Part shown: in pieces, positions 8,323 through 17,080 of the stretch
Numbering within the stretch: the first letter of the stretch is position 1
Layout: each line of letters opens with the position of its first letter
DNA from: Gordonia lacunae
GTDB lineage: Bacteria; Actinomycetota; Actinomycetes; Mycobacteriales; Mycobacteriaceae
Direction: 5' to 3'
NCBI RefSeq assembly: GCF_002149015.1
Contig: NZ_NGFO01000001.1
Location: 310,001-374,000, forward strand
DNA length: 64,000 bases
Notes under the pieces: generated by a model
The model's input: the letters and a program-made list of their open reading frames with translations, nothing else
What the model was told of the DNA's origin: nothing
Database searches by the model: none
Program-made: the position numbers and the translations under genes

Positions 8323-9044
8323 CCGAGCGGTGCGCTCTCCGAGCGGCTCAGCTGCCGCGCGAGGTCGAGCAGATCCGTGGCGTGGACGTCGTTGTCCGGC
8401 GAACCGGAGTCGTCCTTCTCGTCCCCGCCCCACTCGTCCGGCCGCTCGATGAACGCCGTCCGGAGTCCGAACGATCGCGCGGCGTCGAGATCGCTCTGGT
8501 GGGTCGCCACCATCATCACCTCGGCGGGTTCGACCTCGAGGAGATCGGCCAGCCCGCAATAGGTCTCGCGTGCCGGTTTGTAGTGCCGCCAGAGGTCGGA
8601 ACCGCCGATCACGTCCCACGGGAATCCGTTGTGCCGGGCCATGTCGGTCAGCAACGCGACGGTGCCGTTGCTCAGCGCACAGATGATGTGGTCGCGTTTG
8701 AGGCGCCGGAGGCCGTCGGCGGCGTCCGGCCAGCCCGGGATCGTCCGCCAGGCGCGGACGAGAGAGCGTGCCTGCGCGTCGTCGAGCGAGACGTCGTACA
8801 GCGTGGCGACATCGTGCAGCGTCTCGGTCTGCAGATCGTCGAGGCGCCGCCACGGCAGTTCGCCGGATTCGACGCGCGCCAGGATCGGCGAGTAGCGGCG
8901 TCGCCATTCCTTGGCGAACGCCGCCGCGTCGATTCCCGGGACCGTCGCCTGAACGGCGCCGGAGATGCCGGTGAACCAGTCGGTGACCGTCCCGAAGGTG
9001 TCGAAAGCGAGGACCTTCACACGGGGATGAAGGTCAGCGCTCAC
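8319..9044 (-). CDS. HAD superfamily hydrolase, haloacid dehalogenase type II-like
   Basis: 241 residues. Motif I is LAFDTFGTVTDW (nucleophile Asp), motif II is CALSNGT, the motif III Lys is in RHYKPARETYCG, and motif IV is MMVATHQSDLDAARSFGLRTAFIERP. The substitution pattern FDTFGTVxDW and the loop SNG are those of type II 2-haloacid dehalogenases, although many such proteins are phosphatases. Motif IV has HQSDLDAA where dehalogenases usually have an equivalent Asp. It is the middle gene of a three-gene reverse operon, sharing 4-bp ATGA overlaps with the metallophosphoesterase upstream and the small protein downstream. Confidence 0.85.
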   Translation of the reverse strand: MSADLHPRVKVLAFDTFGTVTDWFTGISGAVQATVPGIDAAAFAKEWRRRYSPILARVESGELPWRRLDDLQTETLHDVATLYDVSLDDAQARSLVRAWRTIPGWPDAADGLRRLKRDHIICALSNGTVALLTDMARHNGFPWDVIGGSDLWRHYKPARETYCGLADLLEVEPAEVMMVATHQSDLDAARSFGLRTAFIERPDEWGGDEKDDSGSPDNDVHATDLLDLARQLSRSESAPLG

Positions 9045-10051
9045 ATGCTCTCCCGGGCCAGCTGAGGCAGCGACTGGTCGGCGTCGTAGTCGGCGTCGCC
9101 GTGCGATACAGGCGTGAGGGTGAGCAGGCTGGCCTCCGGGCGGCAGCAGAAGCGCGCCGGGGCATACGGAGAGGTGCCCAGTCCCGCGCTCACGTGCAGC
9201 TTCATCGACGATCCCCAGCTCGACGGACCCTTCACCCGGGACCGATCGAGCTGGCAGTTGGTCACCAGCGCCCCGAAGAACGGCAGACAGAGCTGCCCGC
9301 CGTGCGTGTGACCGGCCATGACGAGGTCATAACCGTCGGCGGCGAACCGATCGAGGACCCGCGGCTCGGGTGAGTGGGTCAGACCGAGCCGCAGGTGGGC
9401 CAGCGGGTTCGGGCGGCCGGCGACCGTCTCGTAGCGGTCCCGCTCGATGTGTGGATCGTCGACGCCGGCCGCGACGACCCGCACGCCGCTGACCTCCAGC
9501 TCCCGGACCGTGTGCGTCGCGTCGAGCCAGCCGCGCTCGGTGAACGCGGCACGCAGATCCTGCCACGGGAGGGGCTCGCCCTGCGTGCGCTGATGGTCCT
9601 TCTTGAAATACTTGAGCGGATTCTTGGGCTTGGGACCGAAGTAGTCGTTGGACCCGAACACGAACAAGCCGGGCCGCGACAGCAACCCGCCGAGCGCCTG
9701 GATCACCGACGGAACCGCCTGTGGGTGCGCGAGGTTGTCCCCGGTGTTGACGACGAGGTCCGGTTCGAGCGCCTCGAGCTCGGCGATCCATGCCTGCTTG
9801 AGACGCTGGCCGGGCATCATGTGCAGATCGCTGATGTGCAGGACGCGCAGCGGCGAGGCGCCGGGTTCGAGCACCGACAGCGTCGTGTGTCGCAGCGCGA
9901 ATGCGTTGCGCTCGATCACCGTCGAGTAGAACAGCCCGGCCGCGGCGAGTCCCGCGGCGCCGGCCAGAGCGCGGACGGGTACCCCGGAACCGGACGGACC
10001 GAGGCGGGGGATGCCGAGGCGTGCGATGTCGAGTTCGGAGTGCTGCATCAC
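9041..10051 (-). CDS. Membrane-associated metallophosphoesterase (YaeI/Rv3683 type)
   Basis: 336 residues. An N-terminal hydrophobic stretch (VRALAGAAGLAAAGLFYSTVI) probably anchors the protein. Calcineurin-like metal-binding motifs follow in order: VLHISDLHM (D-x-H), VVNTGDN (GD), VFGSNDY (GN-equivalent, here SND), and the C-terminal MAGHTHGGQ (GH-x-H). This is the order and spacing of the bacterial membrane phosphoesterases that follow ponA2 in mycobacteria. It lies directly after ponA2 on the same strand (80-bp gap) and is the first gene of the coupled trio with the HAD protein. Confidence 0.88.
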   Translation of the reverse strand: MMQHSELDIARLGIPRLGPSGSGVPVRALAGAAGLAAAGLFYSTVIERNAFALRHTTLSVLEPGASPLRVLHISDLHMMPGQRLKQAWIAELEALEPDLVVNTGDNLAHPQAVPSVIQALGGLLSRPGLFVFGSNDYFGPKPKNPLKYFKKDHQRTQGEPLPWQDLRAAFTERGWLDATHTVRELEVSGVRVVAAGVDDPHIERDRYETVAGRPNPLAHLRLGLTHSPEPRVLDRFAADGYDLVMAGHTHGGQLCLPFFGALVTNCQLDRSRVKGPSSWGSSMKLHVSAGLGTSPYAPARFCCRPEASLLTLTPVSHGDADYDADQSLPQLARESM

Positions 10052-10131
10052 CCCAGAATACGCATCCCGTACGACGGTTCCGCCCCGGTTTCTCCAGCGG
10101 CGCGGGCGCGTCGTCGAGCAACCGTTCGCGG

Positions 10132-12579
10132 TCAGCCCGGTAGCTGGATCACCACCGGTCCGACGCCGGGCACGACGACCGTGGTCTCGGTGGGGCCGCC
10201 GTCGTCGCCACCGGCGCGGCGGCCGTTGCTGACGTAGATGGTCACAGTGCTGCCGGGCATGGCCGAGTCGGACGGAGCGGTGAAGACCACGGTGCCCTGC
10301 GGACGGCCGCTGTCGACGTCGAGCTCGCTCACCTTGAATCCGGCGCCCTGCAGCCGGGACGTGGCCTCGCTCGCGGGGAGGCCGCTGACCTGCGGGATGC
10401 GACCGCGGTCGCTCCCGTTCCAGTACTCACGGTCGATCGGGGGCAGGGTGACCGGGCCGAACTTCGTCGCCACCGGTCGGACTGCCTGGAACCATGTCCG
10501 GGCCGGTTCCATGCCGCCGTACAGGTCACCGTCGTAGCAGGAACGCAGCGGGCTGCTGCACACGCCCTGCGGGTTCGGGCCGTCGCTGTAGACGTATGCG
10601 GCGCCGGCGATCTGGTTGGTGAAGCCGATGAACGCCGAGGAGCGGTGCGCCTCGGTGGTACCGGTCTTGCCCGACATCGGGAGGGTCCAACCCGCCGAGC
10701 CGGCCGCACCGGCCGCGGTGCCGCCGCCCACGTCGTCCTTGCTCATCGCGTTGGCGAGGGTGTGCGCGAGTCCCTCGTCCACGACCTGCTCACAGGGCGG
10801 GGGCGTGAACGGGACTGCCGTCAGGGCGCGCCGGCCGTCCGGTCCCATCACCGGGTTGCCGTACTGGTCCCGCTTGATCCGGCTGATGGCCTTGATCGGA
10901 TTGGGCGGACACCATGTGCCGCCCGACGCGATGGTGGCGGCGACGTTGGCGAGCTCGAGACCGTTGAGCGGCAGGGGGCCGAGGGTGAAGGAACCGAAGT
11001 TCCCGTCCTTGACGTACTGGGCCATGCTCTTCTCGCCGTAACCCGACGATCCGGGGATGGTGTACGAGCGCAGGCCCAGGCGGACGGCCATGTCGACCGC
11101 AGGCTTGACGCCGACCTGCTGGAGCAGCTTCACGAACGCGGTGTTCGGCGACTGCGCGAGAGCGTTGGTCACCGACAACGAGGCCGGGTACCGGCCGTCG
11201 TTCTTGACGCAATAGGCGTTGGCGGGACAGCCGTTGGCCCCTCCGCTGTTGCCCATGCCCTCCACGGCGATGGAGCCGGGAACGGGGATGTTGGACCCCG
11301 CGCCGAGACCCTTCTCCATCGCGGCGGCGACGGTGAAGATCTTGAACACCGAGCCGGCGCCGTCGCCGACCATCGAGAACGGCTGCGGTTGCATCGTCTC
11401 ACCGGCGCCGAGGTCGAGGCCGTAGTCGCGGCTCGACGCCATCGACAGCACGTCGTGCGACTTCTTCCCGGGGCGCAGCGTGCTCATCACGTCGGCGACA
11501 CCGTCGGCGGTCGGGCTGGCCTGCGCCTTCACCGCCCGCACGGTGGAGCGCTGGACCTCGGGGTCGAGCGTCGTCTGGATGATGTAGCCGCCGCGCAGGA
11601 CCGAGTTGCGGGACATGCCGTTCTCGGCCAGGAACTGCAGGGCGTAGTCGCAGAAGAAGCCGTTGTTGTCCGCCGCGATACATCCCTGCGTCGGGGTCTG
11701 GGGACGCGGCAGCACGCCGAGCGGCTTCTGCTTGGCCGCGACCAGCTCGTCACGCCGTTCCGGGAAGTTCTCGATCATCGTGTCCAGCACGACGTTCCGG
11801 CGGGCGAGGGAGGCCTCGGGGTTGGAGTAGGGGTTCAGTGCGGAGCTGGACTGCACCATGCCGGCGAGCAGGGCGGCCTGCTCGACCCGCAGGTCCTTGG
11901 CCGGGATGCCGAAGTAGGTCTGCGCAGCGGCCTCGATGCCGTAGGCGTTGTTGCCGAACGGCACCACGTTCAGGTACCGGGTGACGATCTGCTTCTTCGC
12001 CTCCTGCTTGGCGGCGGCGTCGTCGAGTCCCTTGTCGCGCTTGGCCTGATCGATGAGGGTCTGCTCGAGGGTGAGCGCCATGCGCACCTCGCGGAGCTTG
12101 CGCGCGGGCGTGGTCTCCACCGCGGCCTGCCGGTCGGCCTCGGTCCGGGCGAGCACGAGGAGCTGGTAGTTCTTGATGTACTGCTGATCGAGCGTCGACG
12201 CGCCCTGCTGGACCTCACCCGACGACGAGTTCTTCAGGGCGGCACGGATGGTGCCCTTCCAGTCGACGCCGTCGTGTTCGAGGAACCGTCGGTCCTCCAC
12301 CGAGATGATCGCGCGGATCATGTCGGGGGAGATGTCGTTGTAGCCCACCTGGTAGCGGTACTGGTCGAACAGCACCGCGATCGGCTTCCCGTCGACATCG
12401 GTCATCGTGGTGACCTCTGGCAACGTGCCGTTGAGGAGTTCAGAGGACACGTTCTCGACTGCGGCCGCCGCTCGGTTGGAGACGACGCCGATTCCGCTGG
12501 CCACGGGGTAGAGCAGGCCGGCGACGAGAACTCCGGCCAGCAGGCTCGCCCACGCCAGCGACCACAGTTTCTTCGACAT
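10132..12579 (-). CDS. ponA2: Bifunctional penicillin-binding protein PonA2
   Basis: 815 residues from ATG 12579; the frame is open to 12624. After one membrane helix (LWSLAWASLLAGVLVAGLLYPVAS) comes a glycosyltransferase domain (ISVEDRRFLEHDGVDWKG, STLDQQYIKN, RKLREVRMALTLE), then a transpeptidase domain with the nucleophile Ser in GAGSVFKIF, the SPN motif in AQSPNTAF, and KTG in MSGKTGTTEAHRSSAF. A single C-terminal PASTA domain is present (IPQVSGLPASEATSRLQGAGFKVSE). It polymerises and cross-links peptidoglycan at the cell surface. Order and motifs match mycobacterial PonA2, as does the divergent whiB4 neighbour. It ends with a Gly/Val-rich tail. Confidence 0.95.
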   Translation of the reverse strand: MSKKLWSLAWASLLAGVLVAGLLYPVASGIGVVSNRAAAAVENVSSELLNGTLPEVTTMTDVDGKPIAVLFDQYRYQVGYNDISPDMIRAIISVEDRRFLEHDGVDWKGTIRAALKNSSSGEVQQGASTLDQQYIKNYQLLVLARTEADRQAAVETTPARKLREVRMALTLEQTLIDQAKRDKGLDDAAAKQEAKKQIVTRYLNVVPFGNNAYGIEAAAQTYFGIPAKDLRVEQAALLAGMVQSSSALNPYSNPEASLARRNVVLDTMIENFPERRDELVAAKQKPLGVLPRPQTPTQGCIAADNNGFFCDYALQFLAENGMSRNSVLRGGYIIQTTLDPEVQRSTVRAVKAQASPTADGVADVMSTLRPGKKSHDVLSMASSRDYGLDLGAGETMQPQPFSMVGDGAGSVFKIFTVAAAMEKGLGAGSNIPVPGSIAVEGMGNSGGANGCPANAYCVKNDGRYPASLSVTNALAQSPNTAFVKLLQQVGVKPAVDMAVRLGLRSYTIPGSSGYGEKSMAQYVKDGNFGSFTLGPLPLNGLELANVAATIASGGTWCPPNPIKAISRIKRDQYGNPVMGPDGRRALTAVPFTPPPCEQVVDEGLAHTLANAMSKDDVGGGTAAGAAGSAGWTLPMSGKTGTTEAHRSSAFIGFTNQIAGAAYVYSDGPNPQGVCSSPLRSCYDGDLYGGMEPARTWFQAVRPVATKFGPVTLPPIDREYWNGSDRGRIPQVSGLPASEATSRLQGAGFKVSELDVDSGRPQGTVVFTAPSDSAMPGSTVTIYVSNGRRAGGDDGGPTETTVVVPGVGPVVIQLPG

Positions 12580-12798
12580 CACCCCGACAGGATACGTGCG
12601 TTCGTCTCGAACATCGCCCTGCACTCGCCCGCGGAGACGGCGGTGACCGGGTCGACCGCGCTTCGCGGGGTCGCCGGGTGCGCCCGCGCGATATGGGCGA
12701 TTGCGGACCGTCCGAACGGATGAGTTTGCACGGTTGTCCCACTTTGTTGCTTCCAGGGGTTGCGCCCCCCAGCACAGATCCCTAGATTGAGTGCAGAA

Positions 12799-12814
12799 TG
12801 TGACTCACTTAACA
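12799..12814. promoter_or_regulatory. Crp-like site between ponA2 and whiB4
   Basis: TGTGACTCACTTAACA matches the Crp/GlxR consensus TGTGAN6TCACA at nine of ten fixed bases. It is 79 bp upstream of whiB4 and 220 bp from ponA2. A Crp-type regulator is encoded at 22565-23239. Binding is inferred only. Confidence 0.35.
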
Positions 12815-12892
12815 GTTCGCTGCAAATGTGGCTTGAGCAGCGAGGTTGAGACGTTCTCGCAGCTACGCAGATACGACAGGTAGGGGTGGCGG

Positions 12893-13201
12893 ATGGCGAC
12901 AGCGGCAGTTTCCAACGAAGAGGATCGCCTGGCGTGGGTCGCTCAGGCGCGATGTAGAGGGGGAGACCCCGACGATCTGTTCGTGCGGGGCGCAGCCCAG
13001 CGCAAAGCCGCCACGATCTGCCGCCACTGCCCGGTGCAGCTCGAATGCGGCGCCGATGCGCTCGACAACCGTGTCGAGTTCGGGGTGTGGGGCGGATTGA
13101 CCGAACGTCAGCGTCGCGCCCTCCTCCGCCAGCATCCCGAGGTCACGTCCTGGTCGGCGTTCTTCGCCGCACAGCGTCGGCGTCACCGCGACGCAGTCTG
13201 A
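12893..13201 (+). CDS. whiB4: WhiB4 iron-sulfur redox-responsive regulator
   Basis: 102 residues with the four WhiB cluster cysteines at positions 21, 43, 46 and 52 (ARCRGG, CRHC, LEC) and the turn GVWGG at 64-68, followed by an Arg-rich C-terminus (LTERQRRALLRQ, RRRHRD) that binds DNA. It lies between ponA2 (divergent) and the ArsA-like pair, exactly as whiB4 in M. tuberculosis, where it senses oxygen and redox stress through a [4Fe-4S] cluster. The ATG follows GTAGGGG at about 7 bp. A Crp-like site and a strong downstream hairpin frame the gene. Confidence 0.95.
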   Translation: MATAAVSNEEDRLAWVAQARCRGGDPDDLFVRGAAQRKAATICRHCPVQLECGADALDNRVEFGVWGGLTERQRRALLRQHPEVTSWSAFFAAQRRRHRDAV

Positions 13202-13215
13202 ACCCTGTCCCTTCG

Positions 13216-13248
13216 CGAGCCGTGTCGAGTGGATTTCGACACGGCTCG
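13216..13248. terminator. Hairpin terminator after whiB4
   Basis: A perfect 13-bp inverted repeat (CGAGCCGTGTCGA / TCGACACGGCTCG) with a 7-nt loop, 14 nt after the whiB4 stop and facing the convergent ATPase gene. No T-run follows, as is common in high-GC actinobacteria. Confidence 0.75.
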
Positions 13249-13310
13249 TCGCATGCTCCTCGCCTGCTCAATCAGCAGGGACCGGCTCGTCGCATGCTCA
13301 ACCGGCAGGT
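13242..13310. repeat. Short direct repeat in the whiB4/ATPase intergenic region
   Basis: CGGCTCGTCGCATGCTC occurs at 13242-13258 and again at 13283-13299, each followed by a related CTCAAYCRGCAGG stretch. The first copy overlaps the terminator's right arm, so the repeat may be a partial duplication of a hairpin element. Confidence 0.6.
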
Positions 13311-13321
13311 GAGCGCAGGCC

Positions 13322-14416
13322 TCAGCCCCGGCCGGTGATCTGCTCGGCCACCGCGCGCAGCGCCGTCACGTCCGCCACCTCGAACGGCAATGCCGGCACC
13401 CCGACGATCGGCACCCGCGGATGCGACGCCGTGAATCGTTGCAGCAGATGGAGTTCGCGCTTGCCGGTGGCCGCCCGGTCCGCGTGGATCCGCAGGACGC
13501 CCCGGGCGAGGTCGTCGGTGACCGACTCCAGGGCGACCAGCGCGGCCTCCTCGTGGATCGACGTCAGGTTCGGGTGTGTCCGGTTGAGGATCAACCCGGC
13601 CAGCGGCATCGATTCCTCCGACAGGCGGTCGACGAAGAACGCGGCCTCCCGCAGGGCGTCGGCCTCCGCCGCGGCCACGACGGCGAACTGGGTACCCGGC
13701 TGCTTGAGCAGGGCGTAGGTCTTCGCGGCACGGTCCTGGAACCCGCCGAACATCGAATCCAGCGATTGCACGAACATCGCGACGTCGCGGAGCATGTCGC
13801 CGCCGATGATCGTCGCGACACCGCGCATGGCCAGGCTCATCGCACCGGTCACCATGCGGCCGACCCCGCGGCCACCGCCGACCAGCACCTTCATGAGGCG
13901 ACCGGAGAGAAACGAACCCAGCCGCTGCGGGGCGTCGAGGAAGTCGAGAGCGTTCCGCGACGGCGGGGTGTCGACGACGATCAGATCCCAGTGGTCCTGC
14001 TCGAGCAGCTTGCCGAGCTTCTCCATCGCCATGTACTCCTGCGTGCCGGAGAACGACGAGGCCACGGTCTGATAGAAGGCGTTCTCCATGATCGCCTCGG
14101 CTCGCTCCGGCGAGGAGTACTCGAGCACCATCTCGTCGAAGGTGCGTCGCATGTCGAGCATCATCGCGTCGAGCGTGCCCTTGCCGTCGATCGCGACCGG
14201 TTGCGGATCGTTGGTGAGTTCGGACATCCCCAGGGACTGGGCCAGACGCTTGGCCGGGTCGATCGTCAGCACGGCCACGGTCCGGCCCTGCTCGGCGGCG
14301 TACATGGCCATCGCGGCCGCGGTGGTCGTCTTCCCGACTCCACCCGCGCCGCAACAGATCACGACGCGCGTCGACGGATCGGTGAGCACCGAGCCCATCT
14401 TGAGATCGAGTGGCAT
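13322..14416 (-). CDS. ArsA/GET3-like anion-transporting ATPase, second subunit (Rv3680 type)
   Basis: 364 residues from ATG 14416. A deviant Walker A ([19 protein letters not shown]) near residue 22, a Walker B/switch region ([22 protein letters not shown]), and the nucleotide base loop LILNRTHPN are clear. The family is SIMIBI-class P-loop ATPases related to ArsA/GET3, which act as dimers. It follows its paralogue with TGATG stop-start overlap, indicating translational coupling and probable heterodimer formation. In mycobacteria the pair Rv3679-Rv3680 has been linked to glycerol and nitrate metabolite handling; that role is inferred here. A GTG one codon earlier is an alternative start. Confidence 0.9.
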   Translation of the reverse strand: MPLDLKMGSVLTDPSTRVVICCGAGGVGKTTTAAAMAMYAAEQGRTVAVLTIDPAKRLAQSLGMSELTNDPQPVAIDGKGTLDAMMLDMRRTFDEMVLEYSSPERAEAIMENAFYQTVASSFSGTQEYMAMEKLGKLLEQDHWDLIVVDTPPSRNALDFLDAPQRLGSFLSGRLMKVLVGGGRGVGRMVTGAMSLAMRGVATIIGGDMLRDVAMFVQSLDSMFGGFQDRAAKTYALLKQPGTQFAVVAAAEADALREAAFFVDRLSEESMPLAGLILNRTHPNLTSIHEEAALVALESVTDDLARGVLRIHADRAATGKRELHLLQRFTASHPRVPIVGVPALPFEVADVTALRAVAEQITGRG

Positions 14417-15513
14417 CACGCACCCGCTTTCTGGAGGAGGTTGGCCAGCTCGTAGATGGACCCCAGGTCGACGCCGTCGCCGAGGGACGGCAGTTCGAGC
14501 GTCGGCAACTCCACCTCGTCGAGCTGGGCCTTGGCGATCTGCTGCGCCTGCAGCCGGGTCGCGTGCTCGATGGTCTCGGTGAGCAGCCCGGCCAGATCCC
14601 CGTCGGTGAGCTTGAGCCCGGCCGCGGTCAGGGCGTCCTCCACCCGCCCGGCATCGACCCGTCCCTCGGCGATCTCGTCGATCACCTCGGCGGGTAGATG
14701 GGGTGCGCTCACGCGGTTGATGACGAGGCTGCCCAGGTTGAGGTTCTTGCCCCGGAGCTCGTCGATGGCCTCGATGGTCTCCTGGATCGGCATCGCCTCG
14801 AGGAGGGTCACGAGGTGGATGATCGTCTCCTCCGAGTGCAGGAGCCGCACGACGCCTTCGCTCTGGTTGCGGATCGGACCGGTCTTGGCGAGATCGGCCA
14901 TCGCCTGCGTGACGTCGAGGAAGTTCCCGATGCGTCCGGTCGGCGGAGCGTCCACGACCACCGCGTCGTACACGCGGTTCCCCTGCTTGTCGGTGTGGAT
15001 GATCCGCTCTTTGATCTTGCCGGTGAGCAGCACGTCGCGGAGGCCGGGTGCGACGGTCGTGACGAAGTCGATGGCGCCGATCCGCTTCATCGCGCGACCG
15101 GCGAAGCCGAGGTTGTAGAACATGTCGAGGTACTCGAGCAGCGCATGCTCGATGTCGATTGCCAGCGCGGACACCTCGCCGCCGCCCTCGGCGGTCGCGA
15201 TGCGGGTGTCGGTCGGGGGCAGCGGCGGGATGTCGAAGACCTGCGCGATGCCCTGCCGGCCCTCGGTCTCGACGAGGAGGACCTTCTTGCCGTCGGCGGC
15301 GAGCGCCAGCGCCAGCGCCGCGGCCACCGTGGTCTTCCCGGTGCCGCCCTTGCCGGACACGAAGTGCAGGCGGGCGCGGGCGGCGGCCGCAGGCCACTCG
15401 TTCCCACCCGCGACGGACGAAGCGTCTGTCGCGCCGCTGCCGGAAGCGTCGTCTGTCACGCCGGAATCGAGCGACTCACCCGACCCGGAACGCGAGCCCT
15501 GTTCGTTGGCCAC
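14416..15513 (-). CDS. ArsA/GET3-like anion-transporting ATPase, first subunit (Rv3679 type)
   Basis: 365 residues. The first 40 residues are Ser/Gly/Asp-rich and probably disordered. Then come [19 protein letters not shown] (Walker A with signature Lys), [16 protein letters not shown], the switch region [23 protein letters not shown], and [10 protein letters not shown]. It is paralogous to the next gene, with which it overlaps by one base. The gene is divergent from the DUF4177/RidA pair, with only about 43 bp between start codons, so the two operons share a compact promoter region. Confidence 0.9.
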   Translation of the reverse strand: MANEQGSRSGSGESLDSGVTDDASGSGATDASSVAGGNEWPAAAARARLHFVSGKGGTGKTTVAAALALALAADGKKVLLVETEGRQGIAQVFDIPPLPPTDTRIATAEGGGEVSALAIDIEHALLEYLDMFYNLGFAGRAMKRIGAIDFVTTVAPGLRDVLLTGKIKERIIHTDKQGNRVYDAVVVDAPPTGRIGNFLDVTQAMADLAKTGPIRNQSEGVVRLLHSEETIIHLVTLLEAMPIQETIEAIDELRGKNLNLGSLVINRVSAPHLPAEVIDEIAEGRVDAGRVEDALTAAGLKLTDGDLAGLLTETIEHATRLQAQQIAKAQLDEVELPTLELPSLGDGVDLGSIYELANLLQKAGA

Positions 15514-15556
15514 GGCAACACCTTATCCATTGACCGTCGCCAGATAGGGTGAGTCC

Positions 15557-15721
15557 ATGAGTGAAGTGACCGCGTGGGAATACGTGACGGTGCCGCTGCT
15601 GACGCACGCCACGAAGCAGATCCTCGATCAGTGGGGTGCCGATGGCTGGGAGCTGGTTTCGGTTCTGCCCGGTCCGACGGGCGAGCAGCACGTCGCATAC
15701 CTGAAGCGTCCGAAGGGCTGA
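15557..15721 (+). CDS. DUF4177 small protein (Rv3678A type)
   Basis: 54 residues starting at ATG 15557: MSEVTAWEYVTVPLLTHA, then ILDQWGADGWELVSVLPGP and a C-terminal VAYLKRP. The pattern WEYxxVPLxxH...LNxxGxxGWELVxVxP is the DUF4177 hallmark. Its function is unknown. It is two bases from the RidA gene start, so the two are one operon. The gene is short enough to be missed by length-filtered gene finders. Confidence 0.9.
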   Translation: MSEVTAWEYVTVPLLTHATKQILDQWGADGWELVSVLPGPTGEQHVAYLKRPKG

Positions 15722-15723
15722 CC

Positions 15724-16197
15724 ATGGCGACCACGTGGACCGATCGTCTCGCCGAGCTGGGCATCGAGCTCCCGTCCGTGGTGCCGCCGGTGGCGAGCTA
15801 CACCCCGGCCGTGCGCACCGGCAACCTCGTCTACACCTCGGGCCAGTTGCCCGTGGTCGACGGCGAACTGTCAGCGCGCGGCAAGGTGCACGAGGGTGCC
15901 GAAGGCGTCGTTCGTCCGGATGAGGCGACCGCGGCGGCCCGGGTCTGTGCACTCAATGCGCTCGCCGCGATCGACGCGCTGGTCGGGATCGATGCGATCG
16001 TGCGCGTGGTCAAGGTCGTCGGTTTCGTCGCGTCCGCACCGGGGTTCACCGGTCAGCCTGCGGTGATCAACGGGGCGTCGGACGTCCTCGGTGAGATCTT
16101 CGGCGACGCGGGCGTGCACGCCCGGTCGGCAGTCGGCGTCGCCGAACTCCCGCTGGGTGCGCCGGTCGAGGTGGAACTGATCGTCGAAGTGGCCTGA
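15724..16197 (+). CDS. RidA-like (YjgF/Rv3678c) family protein
   Basis: 157 residues. It has the RidA-fold sequence order: GNLVYTSGQLPVVDGEL, AARVCALNALAAIDALVG, RVVKVVGFVASAPGFTGQPAVINGASD, and the C-terminal HARSAVGVAELPLGAPVEVELIVEV, whose Arg corresponds to the carboxylate-binding Arg of active RidA enamine/imine deaminases. Longer than canonical RidA (about 130 residues), it resembles the Rv3678c subgroup. It is likely a cytoplasmic trimer that hydrolyses reactive 2-aminoacrylate-type intermediates. It directly follows the DUF4177 gene. Confidence 0.9.
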   Translation: MATTWTDRLAELGIELPSVVPPVASYTPAVRTGNLVYTSGQLPVVDGELSARGKVHEGAEGVVRPDEATAAARVCALNALAAIDALVGIDAIVRVVKVVGFVASAPGFTGQPAVINGASDVLGEIFGDAGVHARSAVGVAELPLGAPVEVELIVEVA

Positions 16198-16205
16198 CGT
16201 CTCCG

Positions 16206-16967
16206 TTGGACGTCGCGCTGCTGATCGCCGCTGCCGCCGCGGCCGGATGGGTCGATGCCGTGGTCGGTGGCGGTGGCCTCGTCCTGATCCCGGCGATGCT
16301 GATCGTCCAACCGGGACTGCCCACCGCGACGGCCCTGGGGACCAACAAACTCGCCGCGGTGTTCGGCACGGCGTCGGCGGCGTGGCGCTACACGCGGCAC
16401 GTCCGGATCGATCTACGTCGGCTGATCCCGGTGTTCGTTGCTGCGCTCGTCTTCTCGGCGCTCGGTGCGACGGTGGCGGTGGCCCTGCCCACCGAGATCT
16501 TCACGCCGATCGTGCTGGTGATGCTGGTGTGCGTCGGACTGTTCGTCGCGCTCAATCCCGGCTTCGGGGGTGACGCGTCCACGGGACCGCGCTCGCGTGT
16601 GTCGACGATTGCGGGGCTCGTGGTGGCCGGTGTCGTCGTGGCCTTCTACGACGGGGTGATGGGCCCGGGGACCGGGACGTTCCTGATCATCAGTCTGACC
16701 GCGCTGGTCGGGACGAGCTTCCTGGAGAGTTCGGCGATGGCCAAGGTCATCAACACCGGCACGAATCTCGGCGCGCTCGCGGTGTTCGGTCTGCAGGGAA
16801 ATGTCCTGTGGCTCTTGGGGTTGGGGCTCGCCGTCGCCAACGTCATCGGCGCTCAGGTCGGATCCCACATGGCGATCGGACGGGGGAGTTCGTTCGTGCG
16901 GTGGGTCCTGCTGGCCGTCGTCGTCGTGATGGTGGGGAAACTCGGGTACGACCTCATCGCGGGGTGA
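16206..16967 (+). CDS. TauE/SafE family membrane exporter
   Basis: 253 residues with about eight hydrophobic helices. The N-terminal motif AAAAAAGWVDAVVGGGGLVLIPAML and PTATALGTNKLAAVFGTASAAWRY, and the second-half repeat GVMGPGTGTFLIISLTALVG with AKVINTGTNLGALAVF, are classic for the TauE/SafE (DUF81) family, which exports sulfite or organosulfonate-type anions. Translation appears to start at TTG 16206, eight bases after the RidA stop; no other start fits. This gene opens a five-gene insertion relative to the M. tuberculosis gene order. Confidence 0.85.
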   Translation: MDVALLIAAAAAAGWVDAVVGGGGLVLIPAMLIVQPGLPTATALGTNKLAAVFGTASAAWRYTRHVRIDLRRLIPVFVAALVFSALGATVAVALPTEIFTPIVLVMLVCVGLFVALNPGFGGDASTGPRSRVSTIAGLVVAGVVVAFYDGVMGPGTGTFLIISLTALVGTSFLESSAMAKVINTGTNLGALAVFGLQGNVLWLLGLGLAVANVIGAQVGSHMAIGRGSSFVRWVLLAVVVVMVGKLGYDLIAG

Positions 16968-17080
16968 CGGCGGCCGGGCTCGGCGCAACAGCCCGGTAGG
17001 ACGGCTCCGCCCGATCTATGCTCTCCTCGTCGAGCCCGCGGCGGACGGGCCGCGACCGATTGTCGTGGAGGCGGTTCACA

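Noticed and set aside
10645-12723. A 692-codon forward frame across ponA2
   Set aside because: Antisense to PonA2, whose catalytic motifs are all present. The product is low complexity and shows no family pattern.
14417-15397. N-terminal 325-codon extension of the second ArsA-like ATPase
   Set aside because: It is a shifted-frame reading of the first ATPase gene; a good ATG at 14416 overlaps that gene's stop by one base.
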